A stretch of DNA of 64,000 nt from Aquisediminimonas profunda (GCF_019443285.1 NZ_CP080327.1:2104001-2168000), one strand, 5' to 3'. Shown: positions 34,983 to 46,271, counted from the first letter of the stretch. Translations and numbers: made by a program. The notes: a model not told the origin generated them from the sequence alone.

Positions 34983-36056
34983 ATGGCAGCGTCTCTGAAA
35001 TTGATCGATTCCGAACGGACAGCAGGAAATATGGATAGGGAAAAGGCGCTCGAAGCAGCACTCGCACAGATTGATCGTGCTTTTGGAAAGGGTTCGGCAA
35101 TGAAGCTGGGCCAGCGTGAAGCGATCGAGATCGAGGCGGTTTCGACCGGATCGCTCGGGCTCGACATTGCGCTGGGTATCGGCGGCCTGCCCAAGGGGCG
35201 CGTGATTGAGATTTTCGGCCCGGAAAGCTCGGGCAAGACGACCCTGGCGCTTCATGCCATTGCTGAAGCCCAGAAGAAGGGCGGAACGGCAGCGTTCATC
35301 GATGCCGAGCATGCACTTGATCCCGGCTATGCCAAGAAGCTTGGTGTCAATATCGATGAACTGATCGTGTCCCAGCCCGATACCGGCGAACAGGCGCTCG
35401 AGATTACTGATACGCTTGTTCGTTCCAACGCAGTTGATGTTCTGGTGATCGACTCGGTGGCAGCCCTGGTTCCGCGCGCGGAAATCGAAGGCGAAATGGG
35501 TGACAGCCATGTCGGCTTGCAGGCGCGCTTGATGAGCCAGGCGCTTCGCAAGATTACTGGTTCCATCAGCCGTTCGAACTGCACGGTCATCTTCATCAAC
35601 CAGATCCGCATGAAGATCGGTGTCATGTACGGGTCGCCCGAAACAACGACGGGGGGCAACGCGCTCAAATTTTACGCATCTGTCCGCCTCGATATCCGCC
35701 GCACGGGCCAGATCAAGGATAGGGACGATATTGTCGGCAACACGACACGGGTAAAGGTGGTCAAGAACAAGGTGGCTCCGCCGTTCAAGCAGGTCGAGTT
35801 CGACATCATGTATGGCGAAGGCATTTCGAAGACGGGCGAAATCCTCGATCTTGGGGTCAAGGCCGGGATTGTCGAGAAGTCCGGCGCCTGGTTTTCCTAT
35901 GACTCGATCCGGATCGGGCAGGGGCGCGAAAATTCGAAAATGTATCTCAAGGAAAATCCGGAGGTTGCCGAAAGACTTGAAAAGGCCATTCGCGGCAAGA
36001 TCGAAGTGGTTGCCGAAGAGATGATGACAGGACCCGAAGCGGACGACGACATCTAG
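34983..36056 (+). CDS. recA: RecA recombinase
   Basis: This encodes 357 residues from the ATG at 34983 ([13 protein letters not shown]); the upstream in-frame start eight codons earlier is less likely. RecA binds single-stranded DNA, drives strand exchange and triggers LexA self-cleavage. The Walker A motif is [18 protein letters not shown], the Walker B strand is [20 protein letters not shown], the L2 loop is [20 protein letters not shown], and the MAW-like region and acidic C-terminal tail (GPEADDDI) are present. Length is usual. It has its own LexA-box promoter region and ends with a strong terminator. Confidence 0.98.
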   Translation: MAASLKLIDSERTAGNMDREKALEAALAQIDRAFGKGSAMKLGQREAIEIEAVSTGSLGLDIALGIGGLPKGRVIEIFGPESSGKTTLALHAIAEAQKKGGTAAFIDAEHALDPGYAKKLGVNIDELIVSQPDTGEQALEITDTLVRSNAVDVLVIDSVAALVPRAEIEGEMGDSHVGLQARLMSQALRKITGSISRSNCTVIFINQIRMKIGVMYGSPETTTGGNALKFYASVRLDIRRTGQIKDRDDIVGNTTRVKVVKNKVAPPFKQVEFDIMYGEGISKTGEILDLGVKAGIVEKSGAWFSYDSIRIGQGRENSKMYLKENPEVAERLEKAIRGKIEVVAEEMMTGPEADDDI

Positions 36057-36081
36057 TCGCGCCCCGCTTCATGCAACCAGA

Positions 36082-36113
36082 GGCCCGCTGCTCCCCCCGC
36101 AGCGGGCCTTTTT
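36082..36113 (+). terminator. Intrinsic terminator after recA
   Basis: GGCCCGCTGC (36082-36091) pairs with GCAGCGGGCC (36099-36108) around a C-rich loop, and a T-run follows at 36109-36113. It lies 26 bases after the recA stop and is a textbook Rho-independent terminator. Confidence 0.92.
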
Positions 36114-36168
36114 GGCTTTATGAACGGTACCGATTGCGCTTGTCCGCCAATGTCGCGAGGATGTGATT

Positions 36169-36984
36169 ATGGACCCCGTTTTTCACCTCATTGGCTTGCC
36201 AACCGATTGCAACAGTTCGTTTGAGCGTGGGCCCGCCCTTGCCCCGCCCTTGATTCGGGATGCACTGTGGAGCGATCGGGGCAATACTTCGTGCGAGAAC
36301 GGCATGGAAATCGGCTGCGATTTTCAAATTCTCGACAAGGGTGACCTTGCCTTGGCTGAAGGTCCCGATGATGACGATCTGATCCGGAAAGCCGTTGCCG
36401 TAACCTTGCAGGAGCATGCAATCCCCATCCTGCTGGGTGGTGATCATGCGGTAACCTATCCGGTGGTTCAGGCCATTCACGCGCATTATGGGCAAGTCAC
36501 CATTCTCCATGTGGACGCTCACCCAGATCTTTACCATGATTTTGAGGGCAATCCGCGATCGCATGCGTCTCCCTTTGCACGCATCATGGAGAACGGGCTT
36601 GCGGCCCGGCTTGTGCAGGTCGGAATCCGGACGCTCAATCGACATTGTCGGGAACAGGCGGAGCGCTTCGGCGTCGACATCATCGACATGCAAAACTTTG
36701 CTCCGGGCAATGTGCCTGGCTTGTCTGGGCCCGTCTATGTCAGCCTTGATCTTGACGGGCTTGACCCGGCTTTTGCGCCTGGCGTCTCTCATCCAGAGCC
36801 TGGCGGACTGAGCGTACGCGATGTGCTCAACGTTCTTGACCGGGTGACGGGAGAAATTGTCGCGGCGGATATCGTCGAACTCAATCCGCGGTTTGACGTC
36901 AATGGCGTGACGGCCATCGTGGCCGCAAAATTTGTGCGCGAGGTTGCTTCGCGCGCAACTGCAAGCAGGAAAGGCATGCCATGA
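36169..36984 (+). CDS. Arginase/agmatinase family ureohydrolase
   Basis: This encodes 271 residues from the ATG at 36169, six bases after an AGGA; a GTG two codons upstream is an alternative. It belongs to the manganese ureohydrolases that release urea from arginine, agmatine or related guanidino compounds. The metal ligands are all present: GGDHAVTYPVV, HVDAHPDLYHD and SLDLDGLDPAFAPGVSHPEP, with the family's EPGGLS/VELNP continuation (GGLSVRDVL, DIVELNPRFDVNG). Substrate cannot be fixed. It overlaps the following methyltransferase gene by 4 bases. Confidence 0.88.
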   Translation: MDPVFHLIGLPTDCNSSFERGPALAPPLIRDALWSDRGNTSCENGMEIGCDFQILDKGDLALAEGPDDDDLIRKAVAVTLQEHAIPILLGGDHAVTYPVVQAIHAHYGQVTILHVDAHPDLYHDFEGNPRSHASPFARIMENGLAARLVQVGIRTLNRHCREQAERFGVDIIDMQNFAPGNVPGLSGPVYVSLDLDGLDPAFAPGVSHPEPGGLSVRDVLNVLDRVTGEIVAADIVELNPRFDVNGVTAIVAAKFVREVASRATASRKGMP

Positions 36985-37802
36985 CGAATGCTGCAGACTG
37001 GCAAGGAGCGGTTGGACGAAATTGGGCCGCAGAGTTTGAGCGCACCGATCGGAGCCTGTCAGAACTCAATACCGTTCTTGTCGATCGTATCGCGTCCAGG
37101 GCCCGGCCTGATGCACGAATTCTTGATATTGGGTGTGGGGCGGGTGCGACCTCAGTTGCGTTAGCCGAACGCCTGCCGCGCGCAGAAGTCGTCGGAATCG
37201 ACCTTTCCGAGTCGCTCGCTCTTGCTGCGCGGGCGCGTAACCGGGAGTCGCGCGTGCGATTTGAAATCCAGGATGCGACACTTTGGTCTGGCAATGACTG
37301 GCGCCCGGATATGCTAGTCTCCCGACACGGGGTTATGTTTTTTGATGATCCTATTGCTGCCTTTAGCCATTTTGCCGAAATTGCGGCTTCGGGTGCGCAG
37401 CTTGTCTTTTCCTGTTTTCGGGATCGGGCAGAGAATGATTGGGCAGTCGAAATTCCGGCTCTTCTCCGGGCTCAGCCAGCGCCTCCGCAACCGTTCGCGC
37501 CAGGTCCCTTTGCCTTTTCCGACCGCGACTATGTCCGGAACATACTCAGACAAGCCGGCTGGAAAAACGCTCACGCGGAATCCGTCACTTTTTCTTATAT
37601 CGCTGGCGCCGGAGATGATGCAGTTGGGGATGCAGTCGACTTTTTTTCACGTATTGGTCCGGCTGCACCATTGATCCGCAATCTCGATGCACAAGAAAAA
37701 ACTGTCTTTTTCGAACATCTTTCGCAGAAATTATGCAACCATTTGGTCGATGGAACTGTAATGTTTAATGCGGCGGCATGGATATGGTCGGCGCATTTAT
37801 AG
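36981..37802 (+). CDS. SAM-dependent methyltransferase
   Basis: This encodes 273 residues. Motif I is ILDIGCGAGATSVALAERLP and the acidic end of strand 2 is VVGIDLSESLALAARARN. A motif VI-like segment follows (RHGVMFFDDPIAAFSHFAEI), a pattern shared by UbiE/Methyltransf_11-type enzymes that act on small molecules or tRNA. The start GRNWAAEFERTDRSLSEL is typical of class I small-molecule methyltransferases. The substrate is unknown. It overlaps the ureohydrolase by 4 bases and precedes the GST by 13. Confidence 0.82.
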   Translation: MTNAADWQGAVGRNWAAEFERTDRSLSELNTVLVDRIASRARPDARILDIGCGAGATSVALAERLPRAEVVGIDLSESLALAARARNRESRVRFEIQDATLWSGNDWRPDMLVSRHGVMFFDDPIAAFSHFAEIAASGAQLVFSCFRDRAENDWAVEIPALLRAQPAPPQPFAPGPFAFSDRDYVRNILRQAGWKNAHAESVTFSYIAGAGDDAVGDAVDFFSRIGPAAPLIRNLDAQEKTVFFEHLSQKLCNHLVDGTVMFNAAAWIWSAHL

Positions 37803-37815
37803 TGGGAGTTATTGA

Positions 37816-38442
37816 ATGACATTGATTGTCCATCACCTGAACAATTCACGTTCGCAAAGAATCCTCTGGTTGCTTGAGGAAATTGGCAGGCCATACGAAA
37901 TTCGCCACTATCAGCGCGATGCCGTTACAAATCTGGCGCCGCCGGAACTCGCTGCCGTGCATCCGCTGGGAAAATCGCCCGTTATCGAGTACAATGGGCG
38001 GGTGATTTGTGAGTCCGGGGCAATCACCGAATATATCTGTGAACGACATGGCGGGGAGGCTTTTGTGCCGGCACGTGGCACGGACGAACATGTCCGGCAC
38101 TTGGAATTGATTCATTTTGCCGAAGGTTCGGTAATGACCCCGATCCTGCTTGGACTTTATGCTGGTCGCCTTGGTGAAGCTGCGGCCCCCATATTGCCGC
38201 GGATTGACGAGCAGTTGAACAGCCATTTCGACTATATGGAGAACCAGCTTAACGACAGCGGGCATTTCATCGGGAACAGCCTTTCAGCCGCAGATTTCAT
38301 GCTGAGTTTCCCTGCCGAAGTTGCTGCCATGCAAGGGCGCACGGCCACGCGACCGAAGCTCGATGCATTCGTCAAGATGATCCATGCCCGCCCCGCTTGG
38401 CAGCGCGCGCTTGAAAAGGGTGGGCCTTACAACTTCGCCTAA
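37816..38442 (+). CDS. Glutathione S-transferase
   Basis: This encodes 208 residues. It conjugates glutathione to electrophiles or acts as a peroxidase. The N-terminal thioredoxin-like domain carries HLNNSRSQRILWLLEEIGRP, with the catalytic serine/asparagine near the start, the cis-proline HPLGKSPVI and glutathione-binding ICESGAITEYI. The C-terminal helical domain has FIGNSLSAADFMLSFPAEVA, with the conserved aspartate. Ribosome spacing is good. Its stop shares CTAA with the convergent EF-G paralogue. Confidence 0.9.
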   Translation: MTLIVHHLNNSRSQRILWLLEEIGRPYEIRHYQRDAVTNLAPPELAAVHPLGKSPVIEYNGRVICESGAITEYICERHGGEAFVPARGTDEHVRHLELIHFAEGSVMTPILLGLYAGRLGEAAAPILPRIDEQLNSHFDYMENQLNDSGHFIGNSLSAADFMLSFPAEVAAMQGRTATRPKLDAFVKMIHARPAWQRALEKGGPYNFA

Positions 38443-40469
38443 GCTGCAAGCGCTGCCTGCTTGATCACGTCGTCTGCGAGCTTTCCGCTCAGTTCGGCGA
38501 CGTGATCATAGCGCGCAGAGAAGCTTGCAAGTCCCTGGCTCATTGACCGCAATTCGGCATCTAGGCCGTGCAGGCCGGCTTCGGGTATGATGGCTTCAAC
38601 CCGGTCCCAGCGCTGCCAACTTGGGTGTGATCCTATGCCGAGAATTTGACCACGGCGGCTCGAGATGGTTGAACTCGCCTTGGATGTGGCGCCGCTTGGC
38701 GTGTCTATCACAAGGTGGCACATGGGTTCGAGCAGATAGGGTTGGCATTGCGGCAGAGCCTCGCTCATGCCTATTCGCCCGGCGATGCGGAAGGCAAGCT
38801 CGGAACTGTCGACGCTGTGAAATGAGCCATCGATCAATGTGACTGCCACATCGACCACGGGATAGCCCAGCGGCCCCTTTTCCATAGCGTCGCGCACGCC
38901 CATTTCGACGGCGGGGATCCATTGTTTTGGAATGGCACCGCCGGTGATCCTGTCATCGAAACGAAACCCTTCGCCGCGCGGCAGGGGGCGGACTTCGATA
39001 ACGACATCCCCGAATTGCCCATGGCCGCCCGACTGCTTCTTGTGGCGTCCTCGCTGTGTGATGCCCTTGCGGATCGATTCCTTGTACGCGATCCGTGGAG
39101 GATGGACGTCGACCTCCACACCATAACGGCGTTTGAGCTTGGCCAGCGTGACAGACAGATGCTCGTCATTGATTCCGCGCAACACGGTTTCATGGCTCAC
39201 ATCATCATGGCCCCAATCGAGGGCGGGATCTTCTTCGACCAGCTTGTGCAACGCCGTGGAGAGGCGCACGTCATCCTTGCGATCGCGGGTCGCTATGGCC
39301 AGGCTGGCATTGCGAGGCGGCAGGTCGATCAGGCGGATCGAAGCGTCGCCATGCGCTTGCCTGCCAAGCAGCATGCCGGGCTTGGCATTGTCCGCCTTGG
39401 CAATCGCGACAATGTCCCCAGACTCGGCCTTCGACAGCTTGATCGTCTTGTCTCCCTGAACACTGAACAGTGCCCCGACCCGAACGGCTTCGCCATCGCC
39501 GGAGATGAGTTCAGCCCCTTCGGCAAGGCCGTCGCCAAGGATGCGCGCCAGTGCGAGTCGGCCGACCGATCCACCATTCGCAATCTTGAAAATCTGCACG
39601 CTGCTGCCGTTGGTTCCGAGGCGCGTTGCAGTTTCCGACGCTCCCGGAGCTTCATGCCGCAACATCTTCAGCAACCGACGCACGCCAAAACCGTTCAGCG
39701 CCGATCCGAACATGACCGGCACCACGAGACCCGCGCGCGTTTCCGTGACCAAATCCTTGAAAACTGTCTGGATGTCGGGGGTTTCGTCTGAAAGCAGCTG
39801 TTCAAGCAGTGCGTCATCGTGATCGGCAAGCTGTTCAAGCATGTGAAAGCGCTCGCTCGACTCCCGTTCCGCCAGTGCATCAGGAATGGCGATTTGCTCA
39901 GACGGTTTGCCAGGTTGATAATGAAAGGCGCGTTCGAGCGCGAGATCGACAAACCCTGTAATGGCGTCGCCTTCGCGTATCGGTATCTGCCGGGCGATCA
40001 GCGGTGCTGCGCTCAGTGGCTGGAGAGCCTCAAGCAGATCGCGAATCCGACCCTTTGCCGAGTCGATCTTGTTGACGAAAATAGCGTGCGGCAATCCCAA
40101 GGCTTCGATGCGTTTGAGGGTTGGCTCAACCAGTCCAGCCCGCGCTGGATCGGGATCCACGACCACAATCGCCATGTCTGCCTGTTCGAGGGCTGATAGT
40201 CCGTCCGCTGCGAAACTGACGGCGCCTGGCGCGTCGATCAGCGCAAATTTATCTCCCAAATAATCGAGCCTGAACAGGTTGAGTTCGGTGGAACCGCGTC
40301 TTGCCCGCGCTTCGGGGCTGGTGTCGCCAAGACTCGTTCCCGCCTCAACAGATCCCTGTCGCGATATCGTGCCGCTCGCATAGAGCATTGCTTCGGCCAA
40401 ACTGGTTTTCCCGGCCCCGGCTGGCCCCACCAGGGCCACTGCTCTAACGCCGTTGACTGTACTCGCCAT
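38439..40469 (-). CDS. Elongation factor G paralogue with altered G3 motif
   Basis: This encodes 676 residues from MASTVNGVRAVALVGPAGAG (G1 loop). The overall order of domains matches EF-G: GTPase domain, EF-Tu domain-2-like part (VGALFSVQGDKTIKLSKAES), and domains III-V (GRHKKQSGGHGQFGDVVIEV, a strongly EF-G-like segment; then VTLIDGSFHSVDSSELAFRI). G4 is HAIFVNKIDSAKGR. G3 reads LIDAPGAVSFAADG, where canonical EF-G has DTPGH, so the catalytic histidine is alanine. It is therefore a paralogue, not the ordinary fusA. It may be a translation or ribosome-recycling factor; its role is unknown. Confidence 0.88.
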   Translation of the reverse strand: MASTVNGVRAVALVGPAGAGKTSLAEAMLYASGTISRQGSVEAGTSLGDTSPEARARRGSTELNLFRLDYLGDKFALIDAPGAVSFAADGLSALEQADMAIVVVDPDPARAGLVEPTLKRIEALGLPHAIFVNKIDSAKGRIRDLLEALQPLSAAPLIARQIPIREGDAITGFVDLALERAFHYQPGKPSEQIAIPDALAERESSERFHMLEQLADHDDALLEQLLSDETPDIQTVFKDLVTETRAGLVVPVMFGSALNGFGVRRLLKMLRHEAPGASETATRLGTNGSSVQIFKIANGGSVGRLALARILGDGLAEGAELISGDGEAVRVGALFSVQGDKTIKLSKAESGDIVAIAKADNAKPGMLLGRQAHGDASIRLIDLPPRNASLAIATRDRKDDVRLSTALHKLVEEDPALDWGHDDVSHETVLRGINDEHLSVTLAKLKRRYGVEVDVHPPRIAYKESIRKGITQRGRHKKQSGGHGQFGDVVIEVRPLPRGEGFRFDDRITGGAIPKQWIPAVEMGVRDAMEKGPLGYPVVDVAVTLIDGSFHSVDSSELAFRIAGRIGMSEALPQCQPYLLEPMCHLVIDTPSGATSKASSTISSRRGQILGIGSHPSWQRWDRVEAIIPEAGLHGLDAELRSMSQGLASFSARYDHVAELSGKLADDVIKQAALAA

Positions 40470-40632
40470 GATCCACCTCCTTACTTGCATAAAGGGGCGC
40501 CGGGGCGACGTGCGCCGAGGCGCAATATCAGTATCAGACGCCTGTTCGGGCTGAGTCGCAAGTGCTGAATCGTCACCGTGCCAATGAGGAACGCTTGATG
40601 CGAGCGGCGGCCTCCCCTAAGCGGCGAAAGTT

Positions 40633-43269
40633 ATGACTTCGACCAACGACATCCGCCGCTCTTTCCTCGATTATTTCGGGGGAACGGGACATGAAAAAGT
40701 GCCGAGCGCACCGCTCGTGCCGCACAATGATCCGACACTCATGTTCGTCAATGCCGGCATGGTGCCATTCAAGAATGTTTTCACGGGCCTTGAAAGCCGG
40801 CCTTATTCAACTGCGGCCTCCAGCCAGAAGTGTGTGAGGGCGGGCGGGAAGCACAATGACCTGGACAATGTTGGCTATACTGCACGGCATCATACCTTCT
40901 TCGAAATGCTCGGCAATTTTTCGTTCGGAGACTATTTCAAGGAGCAGGCGATCCACCATGCCTGGACCCTGCTGACCAAGGAATGGGGGCTTGATCCGGC
41001 GCGCCTGACGGTGACGGTCTACCACACCGATGACGAAGCCTTTGCGCTATGGCAGAAGATAGCGGGCCTGGCCGACCGCCGGATCATCCGCATTCCGACA
41101 TCGGACAATTTCTGGTCGATGGGCGATACGGGGCCGTGCGGTCCGTGCTCGGAGATATTCTTTGATCATGGCGATCACATCCCTGGTGGCCCGCCCGGAT
41201 CTCCGGATGAAGACGGGGATCGCTTTGTCGAGATCTGGAACCTGGTCTTCATGCAATTTGAGCAGGCTGCAGACGGTTCCCGGACGGCGCTGCCAAAGCC
41301 AAGCATCGATACAGGCATGGGGCTGGAGCGAATTGCCGCCGTCATGCAGGGGGTTCACGACAATTACGACACGGATACATTCCAGACCCTTATTGCGAGT
41401 TCGGCCGAGCTGACTAAGAGCGACCCGACGGGCCCAATGAAGGCATCGCACCGTGTCATCGCAGACCATTTGCGGGCATCCGGGTTCCTTGTGGCTGATG
41501 GCGTTCTGCCCGCCAATGAAGGGCGCGGCTATGTGTTGCGCCGGATCATGCGTCGGGCCATGCGGCATGCACATTTGCTGGGAGCGAAAGAGCCGTTGAT
41601 GTACCGGCTAGTGCCGTCGCTGGTTGCGGAAATGGGTGCAGCCTATCCTGAACTCGTCAGGGCGCAGCCTCTGATTGAAGCGACGCTCCAGCAGGAAGAG
41701 ACACGGTTTCGCCAGACACTTCAGAACGGACTGCGCCTGCTTGATGAAGCCACTACAAATATGGCTCCGGGCGACACGCTTGCCGGCGAAACGGCGTTCA
41801 AGCTCTATGACACTTATGGCTTTCCCTATGATCTGACCGAAGATGCCTTGCGTGTGCAGGGACTTGGGGTTGACCGGGCGGGATTTGATGCAGCGATGGC
41901 CGAGCAGAAGGCAGCAGCGCGCGCTGCTTGGAAGGGCTCGGGCGAACAGGCTTCCGGTGAAATCTGGTATGATATCGCCGACGAGTTCGGCGGGACAGAA
42001 TTCACTGGCTACACTTCAGTGGTTGGCGAAGGGCAGGTTGTTGCTCTGGTCCGCGACGGCCAGCGCGTGGACGGCGCCTCGGCTGGCGAGCAGATAACGA
42101 TCCTGACGAACCAGACTCCCTTCTATGGCGAAAGCGGTGGCCAGTCGGGTGATGCTGGGACAATCACAGGTGACAATGGCCTTCGAGCTATTGTGGAAGA
42201 TACGGCCAAGCCGCTTGGAAGATTGCATGCGCACCACGCGAGGATAGAGAATGGATCAATCGCTGTCGGACAGACCGTTCAGCTTGCAATCGATGCCGAG
42301 CGTCGCGATCAAATTCGCGCCAACCATTCGGCAACGCATTTGCTGCACGCAGCCTTGCGCAATCGGCTGGGCGGACATGTGACGCAGAAGGGCAGCCTTG
42401 TCGCTGCGGATCGTTTCCGGTTCGACTTCTCGCATCCGACAGCATTGACCCCGGCTGAAATCGCTGATGTGGAAGCGGCGGTGAATGCGCAAATCCGCAA
42501 GAACGCGGCGGTTTCCACACGGCTCATGACGCCGGATGATGCGATTGCGGCAGGCGCAATGGCGCTGTTCGGCGAGAAATATGGCGATGAGGTTCGTGTC
42601 TTGACGATGGGCAGCGATGCCTATTCGGTCGAGCTCTGCGGGGGCACCCATGTCAACGCGCTTGGGGATATTGCGCTGTTCAAGATTGTTGGAGAGAGTG
42701 CTGTTTCAAGCGGCGTGCGACGCATCGAAGCTCTGACCGGCGAGGCAGCAAGGCTGTGGCTTTCAGAGCGTGAGGGGCTCCTCAAAGACATTGCAGCGAC
42801 ATTCAAGACCAACGCGGAAGATGTTCCCGCGCGCGTTGCCGCGCTGATTGAAGAGCGCAAGCGGCTCGAGCGCGAATTGGCAGAGGCGAAAAAGGCACTG
42901 GCGATGGGTGGTGGCAGTACGAGCGCTGCTGCCGGACCGGAAGATATCGCGGGCATTGCGTTTTCCGGCCAGGTTCTCGAAGGACTGGATCCCAAGGAAT
43001 TGCGCGGTCTTGTCGATGAAGCAAAGGGCCGGCTGGGTGAAGGTATTGCTGCTCTAGTTGCCGTCAATGACGGCCGGGCGTCAGTCGCGGTTGGCGTGAC
43101 GGGCGGATTGAACAGCCGGTTCAGCGCGGTTGACCTCGTCAAGGCAGCAGTGACTGCCTTGGGCGGGCAGGGTGGCGGAGGCCGGCCCGATATGGCGCAA
43201 GGCGGCGGTCCGGATGGTCAGCAGGCTGGGGCTGCGCTGGATGCAATTCGCGCTGCTATTGCTGCCTAG
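40633..43269 (+). CDS. alaS: Alanyl-tRNA synthetase
   Basis: This encodes 878 residues. It charges tRNA-Ala and edits mischarged Ser/Gly. The class II catalytic core shows [39 protein letters not shown] and [20 protein letters not shown]. The editing domain has the zinc ligands [12 protein letters not shown] and [11 protein letters not shown]. The C-Ala coiled coil and tail end with [11 protein letters not shown]. Length is usual (about 875). Its last 14 bases overlap the convergent antiporter gene. Confidence 0.97.
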   Translation: MTSTNDIRRSFLDYFGGTGHEKVPSAPLVPHNDPTLMFVNAGMVPFKNVFTGLESRPYSTAASSQKCVRAGGKHNDLDNVGYTARHHTFFEMLGNFSFGDYFKEQAIHHAWTLLTKEWGLDPARLTVTVYHTDDEAFALWQKIAGLADRRIIRIPTSDNFWSMGDTGPCGPCSEIFFDHGDHIPGGPPGSPDEDGDRFVEIWNLVFMQFEQAADGSRTALPKPSIDTGMGLERIAAVMQGVHDNYDTDTFQTLIASSAELTKSDPTGPMKASHRVIADHLRASGFLVADGVLPANEGRGYVLRRIMRRAMRHAHLLGAKEPLMYRLVPSLVAEMGAAYPELVRAQPLIEATLQQEETRFRQTLQNGLRLLDEATTNMAPGDTLAGETAFKLYDTYGFPYDLTEDALRVQGLGVDRAGFDAAMAEQKAAARAAWKGSGEQASGEIWYDIADEFGGTEFTGYTSVVGEGQVVALVRDGQRVDGASAGEQITILTNQTPFYGESGGQSGDAGTITGDNGLRAIVEDTAKPLGRLHAHHARIENGSIAVGQTVQLAIDAERRDQIRANHSATHLLHAALRNRLGGHVTQKGSLVAADRFRFDFSHPTALTPAEIADVEAAVNAQIRKNAAVSTRLMTPDDAIAAGAMALFGEKYGDEVRVLTMGSDAYSVELCGGTHVNALGDIALFKIVGESAVSSGVRRIEALTGEAARLWLSEREGLLKDIAATFKTNAEDVPARVAALIEERKRLERELAEAKKALAMGGGSTSAAAGPEDIAGIAFSGQVLEGLDPKELRGLVDEAKGRLGEGIAALVAVNDGRASVAVGVTGGLNSRFSAVDLVKAAVTALGGQGGGGRPDMAQGGGPDGQQAGAALDAIRAAIAA

Positions 43270-45028
43270 TGCGCAATCCACCCAACCGGGGCATCACATC
43301 CAGTTGGCCGGCCTCGCGAATTTCCGCGCGCAATTCGTCACGTTTTTCGTGAATTGATGCGATCACCGGTCCCATCGCCACACCGAGGTCGATAAGCACG
43401 GCTTCCGAAAGCTGGAGCGAACTCTCAAGCGTTTCCGGCACGGCATCGGACGCACCGGCGCGGTAAAGTTCAGCGGCATGATCTGTGTCTCTTGCGCGGG
43501 CCACAATCGTCAGGTCCGGGAAACTCTTGCGCAAGCTTGCTGTAATGCGCACGGCTTGCACTGGGTCGTCCATTGTCAGGACGACCGCACTAGCGCCCTC
43601 CAGATCCAGCCGTGCAAGAGTTGCCGGGCGGGCTGCATCTCCGAATTTGACAGGTTTGCCTTCGCGTCGCGCGACTGTCACGAGATCAACGTCTGCCTCG
43701 ATTGCCACATAGGGGCGATTGTGCGCCTCGAGCATTTCGGCAACCAGGCGTCCGACACGCCCAAAGCCAATCAATATGGTCTGCGGCTCGGTTTGCAGTT
43801 GATCAGCTTCCCCTTCGAGCATGGCATCATGACGCCATTCGATCCTGCGCGCGACGCTATGCCCGATCCGCGCCAGCGTTGGTGTGATGGTCAGGCCGAT
43901 GGCTGTCACGACTTGCCAGAATGCAGCAACGTCCATGCCGATCAACTTGGCCTGTGCGGCCGCTGCAAGGACAATAAGTGTGGTTTCCGATGGCGATGCC
44001 ATCAACAGGCCTGTTTCGGCGGCTGTCCCGCGCGGAACACGGCCGAGCCGCAGCAGGCCAGCCGTAACCAAGGCCTTGACCATTACCACGCCAACCACGG
44101 CAGTGGCGATCGACGAGGCATCGGCCACAATCATGTCAAGGTTTATGCTCATGCCGACGGTTATCAGGAACACGCCCAGCGCGAGGCCCTTGAACGGGGC
44201 TGTCGCAAGCTCGACTTCGCCGCGATATTTGGTTTCTGCAATGAGCAGGCCAGCGACGAGCGCGCCGACAATCGGAGAGAGGCCAACCAAGGTCGTTGCA
44301 AGACTCGCCAGGATGACGATGAGCAAGCTGGTCGAAAGAAAGAGCTCAGGGCTCTTTGTGCGGGCTGCTTGCGCGAAGAGCGGCGGAATGAGCCAGCGCC
44401 CGAAAAATAGCATCGAAAAGACAGTGGCAGCGCCCAAGCCGATAACGCTTGCCAGTTCGCCCAACCCACTATCCGCGGAAGGGCCAATTGCGCCCAGCAG
44501 GAAAATGATTGGCACCAGCGCAAGATCTTCAAAGAGGAGCATGGCGAGCGCAAGGCGGCCGACGGCACTGGTCGTCCCGGCGATCGGCAGCACCAAGGCG
44601 GTCGAAGAGAGCGCCAGTGCAAGACCAAGCCCAAGCGATCCTCCCGGTGTTTCGCCAAAAATCCAAAGCGCCAGAGCTATGATAGCTGCCGAGCCGATCA
44701 GTTCCGCAGCACCAAAACCGAACAACGGCTTTCGCATTGCCCAAATACGGGCATAGGACAGTTCAAGGCCAATGGAGAACAGCAGCAGGATGATGCCTAG
44801 TTCCGCAAACTGCGCAATGCCCTTCGGATTGCTGATTGTCACCCATTCCAGCCAGCGGTGCTCGGGAACGGCTGCACCGAGGCCGAACGGTCCGACCAAT
44901 ACGCCAACCAGAATGAACCCGATCACGGGCGTGATGCGGAAGCGGGCGAAGGCCGGTATCACCAGGCCGGCTGCACCGAGGATCACCAGCGCATCGCTGA
45001 AGCCAGTTGTCTGATAGTCGAGCGCCAT
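43256..45028 (-). CDS. CPA2 cation:proton antiporter with TrkA-N domain (KefB/YbaL-like)
   Basis: This encodes 590 residues. It exchanges potassium (or sodium) for protons at the inner membrane. About twelve membrane segments cover residues 10-390 ([48 protein letters not shown]). The C-terminal NAD-binding TrkA-N domain has [20 protein letters not shown] and [14 protein letters not shown]. The layout resembles the KefB/KefC/YbaL group; a glutathione-gated KefC call is not proved. It diverges from the FAD enzyme gene across 40 bases. Confidence 0.9.
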   Translation of the reverse strand: MALDYQTTGFSDALVILGAAGLVIPAFARFRITPVIGFILVGVLVGPFGLGAAVPEHRWLEWVTISNPKGIAQFAELGIILLLFSIGLELSYARIWAMRKPLFGFGAAELIGSAAIIALALWIFGETPGGSLGLGLALALSSTALVLPIAGTTSAVGRLALAMLLFEDLALVPIIFLLGAIGPSADSGLGELASVIGLGAATVFSMLFFGRWLIPPLFAQAARTKSPELFLSTSLLIVILASLATTLVGLSPIVGALVAGLLIAETKYRGEVELATAPFKGLALGVFLITVGMSINLDMIVADASSIATAVVGVVMVKALVTAGLLRLGRVPRGTAAETGLLMASPSETTLIVLAAAAQAKLIGMDVAAFWQVVTAIGLTITPTLARIGHSVARRIEWRHDAMLEGEADQLQTEPQTILIGFGRVGRLVAEMLEAHNRPYVAIEADVDLVTVARREGKPVKFGDAARPATLARLDLEGASAVVLTMDDPVQAVRITASLRKSFPDLTIVARARDTDHAAELYRAGASDAVPETLESSLQLSEAVLIDLGVAMGPVIASIHEKRDELRAEIREAGQLDVMPRLGGLRTRQQ

Positions 45029-45068
45029 GTCTTCCCCTTAGCCCGATAATGCGGCATCTGTCAGCCTT

Positions 45069-46271
45069 ATGATACCGGATGTGATTGTCGTTGGCGGAGG
45101 CCCCGCCGGGATGATGGTCGGCCTTCTGATGGCGAGGGCTGGTGTTTCGACGCTGGTCCTTGAAAAGCATGGAGATTTTCTCCGCGATTTCCGAGGCGAT
45201 ACGGTCCATCCCTCGACAATGGAAATCCTTGACCAGCTCGGAATGCTGGACCGATTCCTTGAGAGACCGCATAGTCGATTGACCAAGGCCAATCTGACCA
45301 TCGCGGGACAGGATCTGACCTTCGGCGAACTGGGCCATCTCAAGACGCCGGCTCCCTTCATTGCCATGATGCCGCAATGGGATTTTCTCGACTTCTTGAA
45401 GTCCGAGGCCGGGGAGTTCCCTGAATTCTCGCTCGAAATGGTATCCGACGTTGCCGAATTGATCGACCACGGGGGTCGGATCACCGGCGTGAGATTGGCC
45501 AATGGCCGCGAGATATTGGCGCGCAAGCTCGTCATCATGGCCGACGGTCGCAAATCTATTGTGCGGAGCCAGCGCTTGCTGCCGCTGACGGTGCTCGGGG
45601 CACCCATGGACGTCTTCTGGTTTCGCTTGCCCAAGCGGGACAAGGGTGGAGAAGCCTTGCGCGGGATCGTCGCCGCCGGGTCAATGATGGTGATGATCGA
45701 CCGTAACGACTATTGGCAATGTGCTTATATATTTCCAAAGGGCATGGCCGATGCGCTTCGCACTGAAGGCATTGAGGCCATGCGGGCGCGAATTGAACGA
45801 TTGGCGCCGGATCTTGGGTCACTCGATACTGACTTGACCGATATGAGCCAGTTTTTTCTGTTGAGTGTTGCGCTTGATCGGCTTGATCGGTGGGATCGTC
45901 CCGGATTGCTCGCTATTGGCGATGCGGCGCACGCCATGTCGCCCATCGGCGGTATTGGTATCAACCTTGCGATTCAGGACGCTGTGGCTGCTGCAAATAT
46001 CCTTGCAGCGCCACTGCGGCGCTCAAGCAATGTGGACGACCTCTTGTTCCGCGTCGAGCGCCGCCGGCGATTTCCCACCCGTGTCATACAAGCCGGTCAG
46101 AAACTGGCGCAGGACCGGATCATCGAGGCGCTCTTCAAGCCGGGCGCGCAGATTGATCGGCCACCTTGGGCGCTCAGATTGCTGAATCGCTTTCCGCTGC
46201 TGCGGCGCATACCCGGCCGAATTGTCGGTTTGGGTGTGCGCCGGGAACGTATTGAATCGCCCCGGGCCTAA
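45069..46271 (+). CDS. FAD-dependent monooxygenase (UbiH/PHBH-like)
   Basis: This encodes 400 residues. It is a flavoprotein of the aromatic hydroxylase group. The FAD-binding dinucleotide motif is [20 protein letters not shown], the second motif with the DG pair is [14 protein letters not shown], and the GD motif is [19 protein letters not shown] with [14 protein letters not shown]. The C-terminus carries basic, proline-containing segments without a clear membrane helix. Substrate is unknown; ubiquinone-type ring hydroxylation is one possibility. It shares the stop sequence CTAA with the convergent icd gene. Confidence 0.85.
   Translation: MIPDVIVVGGGPAGMMVGLLMARAGVSTLVLEKHGDFLRDFRGDTVHPSTMEILDQLGMLDRFLERPHSRLTKANLTIAGQDLTFGELGHLKTPAPFIAMMPQWDFLDFLKSEAGEFPEFSLEMVSDVAELIDHGGRITGVRLANGREILARKLVIMADGRKSIVRSQRLLPLTVLGAPMDVFWFRLPKRDKGGEALRGIVAAGSMMVMIDRNDYWQCAYIFPKGMADALRTEGIEAMRARIERLAPDLGSLDTDLTDMSQFFLLSVALDRLDRWDRPGLLAIGDAAHAMSPIGGIGINLAIQDAVAAANILAAPLRRSSNVDDLLFRVERRRRFPTRVIQAGQKLAQDRIIEALFKPGAQIDRPPWALRLLNRFPLLRRIPGRIVGLGVRRERIESPRA

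Noticed and set aside
40470-40632. GC-rich gap between the EF-G paralogue and alaS
   Set aside because: No convincing hairpin, promoter or small gene could be supported there.
43478-44410. Long plus-strand open frame of about 310 codons
   Set aside because: It lies fully opposite the CPA2 antiporter gene, is rich in Arg, Cys and His, and has no recognisable domain or ribosome site.
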